Of a stretch of 64,000 bases of DNA, positions 1-7,594 are shown piece by piece. The DNA is from Planctomycetaceae bacterium (GTDB lineage Bacteria; Planctomycetota; Phycisphaerae; UBA1845; UTPLA1): contig CP030884.1 of NCBI GenBank assembly GCA_006969385.1, forward strand, positions 1,426,001 through 1,490,000, read 5' to 3'. How positions within the stretch are numbered: the stretch's first letter is position 1; each line of letters starts with the position of its first letter. Both the position numbers and the translations under genes were made by a program. The notes under the pieces are model-generated. The model saw only the letters and a list, made by a program, of their open reading frames with translations. It searched no databases and was not told the DNA's origin.

Positions 1-642
1 GACGGGATCATGGCGATCTACAACCCGTCGGTCGATCCGCTCGATGCGCATCCCCTCAATGCGTGCGAATCGGCCTTGGCGTCAATTCAGGCATTGGAGT
101 CACTGAAGCGCGAACGTCGTGACACGCCCGAGGCACGCGTCTTCGAGAACCTGTACGTGCGCATCGGTCTGGCAACGGGGGCATGCAAGAACGGTGATAT
201 GGGCTCTGAACTGAAAGCCGATTACACCGTGATCGGCGACGTGGTGAATCTCGCCGCGCGTTTGGAACCCGCGAATAAAGTGTTCGGCACACAGATCATG
301 ATTTCCGGACCCACCTACGAACGCGTGCGCGACGATTTTGATGTGCGCTATTTGGCCGAACTACAGGTTAAGGGGAAATCGCGAACGGTTCCTGTTTACG
401 AACTGTGCGGTCGCAAAGGGAAGTTGCCCGAAGAACAGCTCGAATACATTCGCAAGTTTGAAGCGGGGGTGGAGCTGTATAAGACACGCCGCTGGGACGA
501 CTGTATCGTGCACTTTACGCGTATGTTGGCGCGACGACCGGACGATCCCGGCGCGGCGCGTTATATCGACGCCTGTCAGGAGATGAAAGTGTTTCCGCCG
601 TCGGACGAATGGGCGGGTGCGTTGGAACTCAAAGAAAAGTAG
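1..642 (+). CDS. Class III adenylate/guanylate cyclase, C-terminal part (5' truncated by window edge)
   Basis: The frame is open from base 1, so the start lies outside the window; an internal ATG at 10 is not a credible start because the preceding codons read D-G-I, part of the cyclase G-D-G-I-M metal-binding motif. Downstream come the I-G-L-A-T-G-A segment and D-Y-T-V-I-G-D-V-V-N-L-A-A-R-L-E, the hallmark substrate-binding stretch of class III nucleotide cyclases. The last 80 residues, after the catalytic domain, look like a TPR-type helical hairpin (residues about 150-190 from the ATG). The product would make cAMP or cGMP; the sensor part, often CHASE2 plus membrane segments in this family, is upstream and not visible. 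Family assignment is firm, nucleotide specificity is not. Confidence 0.88.
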   Translation, partial: DGIMAIYNPSVDPLDAHPLNACESALASIQALESLKRERRDTPEARVFENLYVRIGLATGACKNGDMGSELKADYTVIGDVVNLAARLEPANKVFGTQIMISGPTYERVRDDFDVRYLAELQVKGKSRTVPVYELCGRKGKLPEEQLEYIRKFEAGVELYKTRRWDDCIVHFTRMLARRPDDPGAARYIDACQEMKVFPPSDEWAGALELKEK

Positions 643-945
643 GCACTCCGTTTTAGGCTTATTTCAGAACTATACGGACGTCGATTTTTAAGAAATCCCT
701 AGAATACATGCGTTAATCGGGCGTCAAATCAACAGTCCTAATTAGACAAAATTTATTTTTGCCCACCCCTCGATATTCGCATTCGAACGTGCTACTAATA
801 AATACCTCGAATTGCGTACAGCGTGCGCATTTCGCCTCGCAAAAGAAGAGTCGCATTCCTTGGGGGGAATGTCTCAAAAATAGTTCGGGTTTGAGATGTC
901 CAAAGAACCGCACCGCAGGTTTGTGGGAGAGGAGTACGCCCAGAG
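643..945. other. Intergenic region, no gene seen
   Basis: About 300 bases between the cyclase and the PEP-CTERM gene. Short frames on both strands show no recognisable domain or ribosome-binding site. The DNA is visibly more AT-rich than the neighbours and probably holds the promoter of the next gene; no consensus promoter could be fixed. GGAGAGGAG at 925-933 is the ribosome-binding site of the gene at 946. Confidence 0.5.
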
Positions 946-1671
946 ATGAAGAATTTCGCTAAATGTCTATTTGCCTTGACGGTTGTGTGCCTGGCGTCGG
1001 CTTCGGCAAACGCCGCCGCCATTCAATTCGGTGCCACCTATGGTTTGAATAACCATCCCGATGGCAACGCTCGACCACCGCAGTATGGCTTGCGGTTGGA
1101 TGAGCTGTGGGACGTCACCGGCGGCAACGATATCTTTACCTTCGATTTTGACGCCGCTGATTCGGCGATGTTCATGTCGATCAGCGCAACCGGCGATGAG
1201 ATTCGCATCTTCGGCACCGTTCTCGGTGGTCGAGATACCGGCGGCAGCTACGCCAACGATCAATACCTCGGTTTGTACGAAGTGGACTTTACGTATTCGA
1301 TGGGCGTCGGCTTAGTCCCGGGGGACGATGACCTGCAGGTGCTCGCCACTATGGGCTCGACCAACGGCGGCTTCATCGCGCCGCTGGCCGTGATGGACGG
1401 CGGCCCCTCGATCGGCGGCGGCCAGATCGCCCTCGGTGAAACGGCCAATGGCAGCGGCATGACGTTCCGCTTCGGCGACGAAAACAACGACAACGGTCAC
1501 CGCGGCTTTGCCGGGCTTTCCGGTTGGGGATGGATCAGCGTCAACGGCGACCCGATGGCGGGTCAGGCCAACGACTGGCTCTTTACGGCCGATCCGGAGC
1601 CGATTCCGGAACCGGCGACCGTGAGCCTGCTGGCACTGGGTGCCGTGAGCCTGCTGCGCCGCCGCCGCTAA
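946..1671 (+). CDS. PEP-CTERM sorting-domain exported protein
   Basis: Secreted protein of 241 residues and unknown role. A signal peptide occupies residues 1-25 (charged M-K-N-F-A-K, then a hydrophobic run ending S-A-N-A-A). The C-terminus carries the PEP-CTERM signal: I-P-E-P-A-T, a hydrophobic stretch, then R-R-R-R. In bacteria with an exosortase this signal directs transit and processing at the cell envelope. The body is acidic, rich in Gly and Asp, and cysteine-free, as is usual in this class, with no enzyme motif. The ATG is supported by GGAGAGGAG twelve bases upstream. No exosortase gene lies in the window. Sorting class is confident; function is unknown. Confidence 0.85.
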   Translation: MKNFAKCLFALTVVCLASASANAAAIQFGATYGLNNHPDGNARPPQYGLRLDELWDVTGGNDIFTFDFDAADSAMFMSISATGDEIRIFGTVLGGRDTGGSYANDQYLGLYEVDFTYSMGVGLVPGDDDLQVLATMGSTNGGFIAPLAVMDGGPSIGGGQIALGETANGSGMTFRFGDENNDNGHRGFAGLSGWGWISVNGDPMAGQANDWLFTADPEPIPEPATVSLLALGAVSLLRRRR

Positions 1672-1967
1672 AACGCCGGGAATCCTGCGAGACTTGGCTC
1701 GACCGCAACGATACGCAGGCGGGCAGCCAGATAGAAACACCCTGCAACGAAACAGGGAAAGAGATGGAAACGGCTGGGAGCGCTGAACGCGTGACCAGTC
1801 GTTTCGTTTTTACTGAAAAGAGGTTACGGCAGTCGGCGGGGCGGCGGCTCCGGCGGTGCCGGCGTTTCGTGGGAAACGGTAAATCCGCTATACTGAGGCG
1901 TGTGAATTGACGAATCGGCGGCCTGCCATCGCGGGCGGCCCTTGCTTTTTTGATACGGAGTTTTTTG

Positions 1968-3155
1968 ATGTCCGCCCCCGCACCCGCCGCCGTGGTTGAA
2001 CCTGATGTTTTCGATTTCTACAACGTTCGGTCGCTGCTGACCGAGGACGAGCGGCAAATCCAGGATGCGGTTGCCCGCTTCGTCGATGAGAAGGTGATCC
2101 CGATCATCGGCGATGCCTTTGACGCCCATCGCTTCCCGAAAGAGTTGGTGCCCGAGATCGCGGCGCTGGGCTTGCTCGGTTGCAACATCGACGGCTACGA
2201 CTGCGCCGGGCTGAACCACGTGTGTTACGGGTTGGTCTGTCAGGAACTCGAGCGCGGCGATAGCGGCGTACGCAGTTTCGTCTCGGTGCAGGGCTCGCTC
2301 TGTATGTATCCGATTCTGACCTACGGCAGCGAGGAACAGCGACAGCGCTTTTTGCCGGGCATGGCGCGCGGCGAGATCATCGGTTGCTTCGGCTTGACTG
2401 AGCCCGATGGCGGTAGCGACCCCGGCAACATGAAAACGCATGCGGTGAAAGATGGCGGCGACTGGGTTATTAACGGCGCCAAGATGTGGATCACCAACGG
2501 CACGATTGCGGATGTCGCGATCGTGTGGGCCATGACGGATGACGGCGTACGCGGCTTCTTGGTTGAGAAGGATATGCCGGGGTATACCACGCGCGACATT
2601 TTGAAGAAGTTTTCGTTGCGGGCGTCGATCACCTCAGAATTGTTCTTCGATAACGTGCGCGTGCCGGAAGAGAACTTGTTGCCTAACGTGCGCGGCTTGA
2701 AGGGTCCGCTCGGTTGTTTGACGCAGGCGCGCTACGGCATCACGTGGGGCGCGATCGGCGCGGCGATCGCGTGTTATCGGGAAGTGCTCGAATACGCCAA
2801 GGTGCGCGAACTGTTCGGGCGACCGTTATCGCATACGCAGACGATTCAACGACGCTTGGCCGATATGTCGCGCCGCATCACGACGGCGCAGCTGCTGAGC
2901 TTGCAACTCGGGCGCATGAAAGACGAGGGCACGATGCATCCCTCGCAGGTTTCGATGGCCAAGTGGAACAACGTGCGCGCGGCGATGGATATCGCGCGCG
3001 ATGCGCGTGACATGCTGGGCGGCAGCGGCATCAGCGTCGAATTTTGCCCGATTCGCCACATGCTGAACCTGGAAAGCGTGATTACCTACGAAGGGACGGA
3101 GACGATTCACGAGTTGATCGTGGGTAGCCAGTTGTGTGGGAAGCACGCGTTTTAG
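1968..3155 (+). CDS. gcdH: Acyl-CoA dehydrogenase, glutaryl-CoA dehydrogenase-like
   Basis: FAD-dependent acyl-CoA dehydrogenase of 395 residues, the usual length. It resembles glutaryl-CoA dehydrogenase throughout: D-S-G-V-R-S-F-V-S-V-Q-G-S-L (including the Arg that binds the substrate's distal carboxylate), G-C-F-G-L-T-E-P-D-G-G-S-D-P, W-I-T-N-G, K-F-S-L-R-A-S, A-R-Y-G-I-T-W-G, and I-T-Y-E-G-T near the C-terminus, where Glu375 should be the catalytic base. The family oxidises and decarboxylates glutaryl-CoA to crotonyl-CoA in lysine and tryptophan breakdown. The ATG at 1968 is preferred over the in-frame TTG at 1950 because GGAG lies at 1957-1960. No other pathway genes are adjacent. A non-decarboxylating relative cannot be excluded. 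Confidence 0.87.
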   Translation: MSAPAPAAVVEPDVFDFYNVRSLLTEDERQIQDAVARFVDEKVIPIIGDAFDAHRFPKELVPEIAALGLLGCNIDGYDCAGLNHVCYGLVCQELERGDSGVRSFVSVQGSLCMYPILTYGSEEQRQRFLPGMARGEIIGCFGLTEPDGGSDPGNMKTHAVKDGGDWVINGAKMWITNGTIADVAIVWAMTDDGVRGFLVEKDMPGYTTRDILKKFSLRASITSELFFDNVRVPEENLLPNVRGLKGPLGCLTQARYGITWGAIGAAIACYREVLEYAKVRELFGRPLSHTQTIQRRLADMSRRITTAQLLSLQLGRMKDEGTMHPSQVSMAKWNNVRAAMDIARDARDMLGGSGISVEFCPIRHMLNLESVITYEGTETIHELIVGSQLCGKHAF

Positions 3156-3195
3156 TCACGTCGTTTCTGAGTAACGTGAGTGAACGGGGTCGTTA

Positions 3196-3759
3196 TTGCC
3201 AAGGAAGCTGAGATTTGTACGGCGACGGCAGGTTATTCGTCGCGGCGAAGCGTTCAAGCTTGGCGTTGCAGTCGGGTTCGCGACCCTTCCATTGGCCACC
3301 GTATTTGGCATCCCTGTTTTCGCGTTTGTAGCTACTGTACTTGATGGATTGCAGAGCGGTCTTACTTTTGAGATCCAAGCGCTGATTTCGCTACTAATGA
3401 TTGCGACCGCCGTGATCGGTCTTGCAATTTTTCATAATCGGAAACGCATCGCATCGGTTGGTAACTTCCTCTTGGTATCCGTAGGTGTCGGTGTCGGCGT
3501 GGTTGTGGTGAATTTTGTCATCGCGCTGACCGCAGCCATTTCAATTCAATCCGCTATAGACTTGCTTGGAGTGATTGCCTTTCCACCGTTCATTGGCGTG
3601 GGAATTGCGGTGATGTGCGGAGTCGTGATATGTTTGCTCTGCCCGGTCCGCGTTGTCGATGCCGATTGCTGCGACCATTGCGGTTATGATTTGACGGGTA
3701 ACGTGACCGGCAAGTGTCCGGAGTGCGGCACATCGTGTTTAGCGACGCCGGATGCGTAA
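3196..3759 (+). CDS. Small membrane protein with C-terminal zinc ribbon (array member 1)
   Basis: 187 residues, start TTG (weak start evidence). Four hydrophobic segments lie at about residues 22-50, 60-80, 90-115 and 122-150. A zinc ribbon follows, with Cys159, Cys162, Cys174 and Cys177 in the pattern C-D-H-C-G-Y-D-L-T-G-N-(5)-C-P-E-C-G. The cytoplasmic loop carries K-R-I-A-S, matching R-I-A-T or A-I-A-T in the other array members. It overlaps the next gene by 8 bases, so the two are probably translationally coupled. Function is unknown; the ribbon could bind a partner protein or nucleic acid. It begins a run of six such proteins at 3196-7473. Confidence 0.78.
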   Translation: MPRKLRFVRRRQVIRRGEAFKLGVAVGFATLPLATVFGIPVFAFVATVLDGLQSGLTFEIQALISLLMIATAVIGLAIFHNRKRIASVGNFLLVSVGVGVGVVVVNFVIALTAAISIQSAIDLLGVIAFPPFIGVGIAVMCGVVICLLCPVRVVDADCCDHCGYDLTGNVTGKCPECGTSCLATPDA

Positions 3760-4315
3760 CATGGGCAGGGTTTCGTTCGTCAGTCCCGATGATCTTGCCG
3801 AGCCCTCGACTCTCGTCGTTACGGGCATGGCGATCGCGCTGTTCAGTGCGGCGACGATCGCGACCGCCTTCATCATACTCGCTGTCATTTCGCTCGGCGG
3901 CTTCGTGCCAACACTTGTGAGCCTACTGGGGTTAATACCCTTCGCGGCGTTACCGTCCGTGTCTGTGCTTCGCGATGATCGATTGCGTATCGCCACGACC
4001 AAGCGGGCATCGATCGTAGCCAGCGGTGCCACTGCGGCGGTCGCAATCACCGTCGGTACCACGCTGTTCTTCATCGGCCTGATCGATTCCAATGTGACGA
4101 CTGCCCTGCTTTGGCCGTTGGTAGTTTCGACGATGACCTTTGCGTGGGTCATGCTTTGCTGGGGTTGGGTTCGGTTGTTTTACGGGCGCGTGAAGATCGT
4201 TGAACAGGGCGACTGTCTTGTGTGTGGCTACTCGCTGACGGGCAATCAATCGGGCGTTTGTCCCGAATGCGGACAGTCTATTTCCACGACTGCAATAGTC
4301 GACACCGATTATTGA
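3752..4315 (+). CDS. Small membrane protein with C-terminal zinc ribbon (array member 2)
   Basis: 187 residues with four hydrophobic segments and a terminal ribbon C-L-V-C-G-Y-S-L-T-G-N-Q-S-G-V-C-P-E-C-G. The N-terminal region (F-V-S-P-D-D-L-A-E-P-S, then T-G-M-A-I-A-L) closely resembles the last array member at 6883 (F-V-F-R-D-Q-L-A-S-P-W, then T-G-L-A-M-A-V), so these two appear to be the nearest relatives. Both also carry the loop motif I-A-T-T-x-R-A. The ATG lies inside the end of the previous gene (8-base overlap). The fourth segment leads into G-R-V-K-I-V-E-Q-G just before the ribbon, a linker shared by the family. Function unknown. Confidence 0.8.
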   Translation: MRNMGRVSFVSPDDLAEPSTLVVTGMAIALFSAATIATAFIILAVISLGGFVPTLVSLLGLIPFAALPSVSVLRDDRLRIATTKRASIVASGATAAVAITVGTTLFFIGLIDSNVTTALLWPLVVSTMTFAWVMLCWGWVRLFYGRVKIVEQGDCLVCGYSLTGNQSGVCPECGQSISTTAIVDTDY

Positions 4316-4347
4316 AATTGCGCAGCGTGTCATATACGGTCGTACAG

Positions 4348-5250
4348 ATGCGACCACTTACTTCTATCCACGCTGTTGTGACGATTCTAAGTTGCGCCGT
4401 ATTGCTCACCGGATCTGCGTGCGAGCGCAAGCCGACGCAGTCGCCGCCGGTCGCGGTGACGAACAACCCAGTCGATCCTGCCATTCCGGCTGAGCAGCAA
4501 GGGAGCGTCCCGCAACCATCCTCTTCCGAACCACCAACAGAACCGGGGCCGACGCCACCACCGGCACCTGCGAAGCGGGCGAAAAAGATCGAGCGACCGA
4601 CGAGCCCCATTGTTTTTCAACCCTATTTTTATTATCGAGACCTGCCAGAGCCGAGCGCTAACGGCACCGGCTTTTTTGCGAAGGGGCCCGACCGCAAAGT
4701 CGTGGCGATCGGCAGCGCCCATTATGTAGACTTCGAAAACTCGCCGCTGCTGAAAGCCGAGTGGCTTTCTAATGTGGATTGGAGTGTCGCGGCAACACTG
4801 ACGAAAAGTTGGGGACCGCCCGGCAACGCCGGCACTACCGAGCCGATTGATTTGCGCCCGGATTATTTAATTATGCCTGTCGAGACGGATGTTCCGAAAG
4901 AATCGGTTCTGCGTTTAGATAAGCGTCTATATCCAAAGAAGGGGGAGCGAATCTGGTTCCCGAATAAGAAGCACAACACGCCGCTCGGATTTGAATGGGT
5001 CGGCGGCTCGGTAACGGATTCCGATATCGAATTCATCGAAGTAACGCTGGATAGGCACGTTCCCATGCAATCGCAAAGCGGCTCGCCGGTTATCAGCATC
5101 AAAACGGGTCGCGTAATCGGTACCCTTTCGCGGTGCATCGATGATCCGCCGCGAACCATTATTTATCTTTGCCCGGCATCGTCGATTCGAAAAGCGATTC
5201 GAACGGCGACCGATCATCCTCCGTTAGAGCAAGTGGTGGGACGCGGTTAG
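4348..5250 (+). CDS. Lipoprotein-like, trypsin-fold serine protease candidate
   Basis: From the ATG at 4348 the product has 300 residues. The frame stays open upstream to 4222, but that would overlap the previous gene and put the signal peptide internally. Residues 1-24 are a hydrophobic leader ending T-G-S-A-C, a probable though not ideal lipobox (Cys25). Residues 30-80 are a Pro/Ser/Glu-rich linker. The rest looks like a chymotrypsin-type fold: G-T-G-F-F opening, His125 in I-G-S-A-H-Y-V, Asp172 in P-D-Y-L-I-M-P-V as likely triad acid (Asp144 in N-V-D-W-S is the alternative), and Ser244 in S-Q-S-G-S-P-V. The motifs are weak but in the right order. It sits alone among the zinc-ribbon membrane proteins, so an envelope role is likely. 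Substrate unknown. Confidence 0.6.
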   Translation: MRPLTSIHAVVTILSCAVLLTGSACERKPTQSPPVAVTNNPVDPAIPAEQQGSVPQPSSSEPPTEPGPTPPPAPAKRAKKIERPTSPIVFQPYFYYRDLPEPSANGTGFFAKGPDRKVVAIGSAHYVDFENSPLLKAEWLSNVDWSVAATLTKSWGPPGNAGTTEPIDLRPDYLIMPVETDVPKESVLRLDKRLYPKKGERIWFPNKKHNTPLGFEWVGGSVTDSDIEFIEVTLDRHVPMQSQSGSPVISIKTGRVIGTLSRCIDDPPRTIIYLCPASSIRKAIRTATDHPPLEQVVGRG

Positions 5251-5295
5251 CGACTGCTCACCGCGTCGGCTTCATCATAAGTTAGTACAGCAGCA

Positions 5296-5712
5296 ATGGA
5301 TAACCATAAATTCAATCCGCGACGTGCGATTTTATGTGGGGTGCTGTTCGCACTAATGATTCAATTTGGCATCAGGCTGTGGATGGAAAACGGGCGACCA
5401 TCGTCGACGCCGTTTTTTATGTTGATGTCGGCCACGACCCATTGCGGTTGGGGCTTGTACACGCTTTTCGGCTGGCCGTCTCAACCCGATACCTGGGGAC
5501 ACTTGTTCGTGAATGCCGTCTATTGGTCGGTGATGTTTTCGTTGATCACTTGGTTGCGGTTCAAATGGTGCATGCGCGGGGCGGCGAACGAACCGTTATG
5601 CGATGGGTGTGGATACAATCTGACGGGGAACACGTCGGGGGTTTGTCCGGAGTGCGGGACGGCGATTAAACTCGAAGAAGTATCACCTCTAGAGGCAGGG
5701 CCGTTTCGCTAA
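5296..5712 (+). CDS. Short membrane protein with C-terminal zinc ribbon (array member 3)
   Basis: 138 residues, the shortest of the array, with three hydrophobic segments at about 10-28, 38-60 and 70-88. The ribbon uses Cys102, Cys105, Cys117 and Cys120 (C-D-G-C-G-Y-N-L-T-G-N-T-S-G-V-C-P-E-C-G). It lacks the R-I-A-T loop of its neighbours, so it seems a divergent or shortened form that shares only the ribbon. The ATG follows the protease gene by 45 bases and the stop is one base before the next ATG, so an operon is likely. Function unknown. Confidence 0.75.
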   Translation: MDNHKFNPRRAILCGVLFALMIQFGIRLWMENGRPSSTPFFMLMSATTHCGWGLYTLFGWPSQPDTWGHLFVNAVYWSVMFSLITWLRFKWCMRGAANEPLCDGCGYNLTGNTSGVCPECGTAIKLEEVSPLEAGPFR

Positions 5713-5713
5713 G

Positions 5714-6283
5714 ATGAGAAACCGTAGGTCACGCGTTATTGAAAGGCACTATTTGTTTTCGCGTGGTGGATTGTGTGCCCAGGGTTTCTTTCAGGCGTTG
5801 CTGATCATAAGTGGTACAACGACTGGTGCTGCCGTTGCGGCGATGCTTCATGTTTTGATTAGCCGTCCCGATGCAATCCCGATTCTAGATGTATCGCTTG
5901 CCGTGATAACCGCGGTCTTGTTTTCGGCGACGCATCTGGCGGATGTTGGTAAACGAATTGCGACTGCAAGAAGAATGGCATGGGTTGCGCTGAACTCGGC
6001 CGCTTGGTTAACGATCGGGATTTCGTCATCCTTCTTCTATTTCATGGGCGGAATTCCGATTTCTGATATCTTGCTTGCAACGGTTGGGATCTTCTCAGCC
6101 AGCTATGTCGTCAGCATGCTGCTTTGGTATGGCTATGTAGGGCTTGGTGGAGAGATAATTATCGTGAGTTCGGATAGTTGTAATCACTGTGGATACGATT
6201 TACATGGTTATGTATCTGGCGTGTGCCCGGAGTGTGAAGCCGCAGTGATACTCACAGAATCTGAACCAAGTTTGGAAGCCTAG
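5714..6283 (+). CDS. Small membrane protein with C-terminal zinc ribbon (array member 4)
   Basis: 189 residues. The N-terminus R-x-R-V-I-E-R-H-Y-L-F-S-R-G, followed by F-F-Q-A-L-L, pairs this protein with the next gene (R-I-I-E-R-H-R-L-L-S-V-G, then L-F-Q-A-L-L), so the two look like a recent tandem duplication. Four hydrophobic segments and the loop K-R-I-A-T precede the ribbon C-N-H-C-G-Y-D-L-H-G-Y-V-S-G-V-C-P-E-C-E. The usual Gly after the last Cys is Glu here. It starts one base after the previous stop and ends one base before the next start. Function unknown. Confidence 0.8.
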   Translation: MRNRRSRVIERHYLFSRGGLCAQGFFQALLIISGTTTGAAVAAMLHVLISRPDAIPILDVSLAVITAVLFSATHLADVGKRIATARRMAWVALNSAAWLTIGISSSFFYFMGGIPISDILLATVGIFSASYVVSMLLWYGYVGLGGEIIIVSSDSCNHCGYDLHGYVSGVCPECEAAVILTESEPSLEA

Positions 6284-6284
6284 C

Positions 6285-6842
6285 GTGTCTGCGGCCCGTC
6301 AACGAATCATCGAACGACATCGCCTGCTCTCAGTCGGCGAAATGAACCGGCACAGCTTATTTCAAGCGTTACTTCTGGTTCAGGGCGTCTTTCTCGGGTC
6401 GATGGTTGCGGTATTAATTTCAGATATGTTCAGGGCTTCAATTGTCCTACGCGCCATCTGGTGCTTATTCTCAATTGCGGCGATTGGTGGACCGCCTTCG
6501 ATTCATCTCTGGCACCTTTACGAGAAGATCGCAACCGATAAACGCATGGCCGTGTTTGGAATGAAGTCGGCGGCGTGGGTGTCAGTCGGCGCGCCGTGCT
6601 TTCTGTTTGTTAGCTTGGGTGGTTTTCCATTCTTCGTGTTTGTTGCCTCAGTGCTATTTACCTTCCTCGGTGTCTTCATTTTGGAGTTTGTGCTCTGGTG
6701 GTTGTGCGGCCTGTTTGCAGGGCCCGTCGTCGTGGTGAGCGAAGATCGCTGCTTTCATTGTGGATATGATTTGCAGGGTAATGTGTCGGGTGTGTGCCCG
6801 GAATGCGGGACGGCGACGCATGTGGATCGTGTTCTCGAGTAG
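6285..6842 (+). CDS. Small membrane protein with C-terminal zinc ribbon (array member 5)
   Basis: 185 residues from a GTG start supported by GGAAG about eight bases upstream. It is a paralogue of the preceding gene: I-E-R-H-x-L near the N-terminus, F-Q-A-L-L at the first membrane segment, E-K-I-A-T-D-K-R-M-A in the loop, then an S-A-A-W segment present in both. Four hydrophobic segments end in G-P-V-V-V-V-S-E-D-R and the ribbon C-F-H-C-G-Y-D-L-Q-G-N-V-S-G-V-C-P-E-C-G. The head-to-tail placement with one base between genes indicates one transcript. Function unknown. Confidence 0.8.
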   Translation: MSAARQRIIERHRLLSVGEMNRHSLFQALLLVQGVFLGSMVAVLISDMFRASIVLRAIWCLFSIAAIGGPPSIHLWHLYEKIATDKRMAVFGMKSAAWVSVGAPCFLFVSLGGFPFFVFVASVLFTFLGVFILEFVLWWLCGLFAGPVVVVSEDRCFHCGYDLQGNVSGVCPECGTATHVDRVLE

Positions 6843-6882
6843 AATGGTCTCTTAAGTTGCCAAATCTAGAGCGCGGTGAAGT

Positions 6883-7473
6883 GTGACGGATAAGAAGACA
6901 ACATCACCCGAGCGCGGTTTCGTGTTTAGAGATCAGTTGGCGTCGCCGTGGGGTTTGTTTTGGACGGGCCTTGCCATGGCTGTGATTGAGGTAGTGGCGG
7001 GGCTCGTGGGTTTGGCGTTTATGGTGTTGTTTAGCGAATTGCTAAGTAGCGAGTATCGGGTTGTACGAGTTGTTTGCGCCACGATCATTGGAACGGCGAC
7101 ATGGTTGGTGCTTTATTACCACATTCGCGAAGAACGCCGGGCTATTGCGACGACGGGCCGAGCATTGATCGTTGCGGCGGGGACGGTGCTTTATGCTAAT
7201 TTCCTAATCATGCCGATTTATTTGCTCGTAGAAAACCATCCATTTTATGTTTCCGATGCCGCTTATCTGAGTGCCGTGATAAGCAGCATAGCTGCCGGTT
7301 GGATGCTCAGTTGTTGGTTGATCGGTCGCCTTTTGCTCGGGCCCGTGCGAATCTTAGAACGCGGTGCGTGCCTCCAATGTGGTTACGATCTGACAGGGAA
7401 TCAGTCAGGCCATTGCCCGGAATGTGGCGGGACAGTTGAAGATGTGTTGGTGCGGGAAGCTAATGTTAGCTAG
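6883..7473 (+). CDS. Small membrane protein with C-terminal zinc ribbon (array member 6)
   Basis: 196 residues from a GTG start with only a weak ribosome-binding site. Four hydrophobic segments, the loop R-A-I-A-T-T-G-R-A and the ribbon C-L-Q-C-G-Y-D-L-T-G-N-Q-S-G-H-C-P-E-C-G place it in the same family; its closest relative in the array is the gene at 3752. It ends the array; the next gene is an unrelated dehydrogenase 121 bases on. Such ribbons often hold metal and mediate protein contacts, but no role is established for this membrane version. Confidence 0.8.
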   Translation: MTDKKTTSPERGFVFRDQLASPWGLFWTGLAMAVIEVVAGLVGLAFMVLFSELLSSEYRVVRVVCATIIGTATWLVLYYHIREERRAIATTGRALIVAAGTVLYANFLIMPIYLLVENHPFYVSDAAYLSAVISSIAAGWMLSCWLIGRLLLGPVRILERGACLQCGYDLTGNQSGHCPECGGTVEDVLVREANVS

Positions 7474-7594
7474 CCCTATCGAACTCATATAGTCGGGCTT
7501 GTCATTAATGCGGCCACAGGTCACGGCTCTGATGGTTTCGCACGCAGTTCTTTCCGTCCGCTAATTTCTTGTCTTTGCCACGTCGGCCAAGCTC

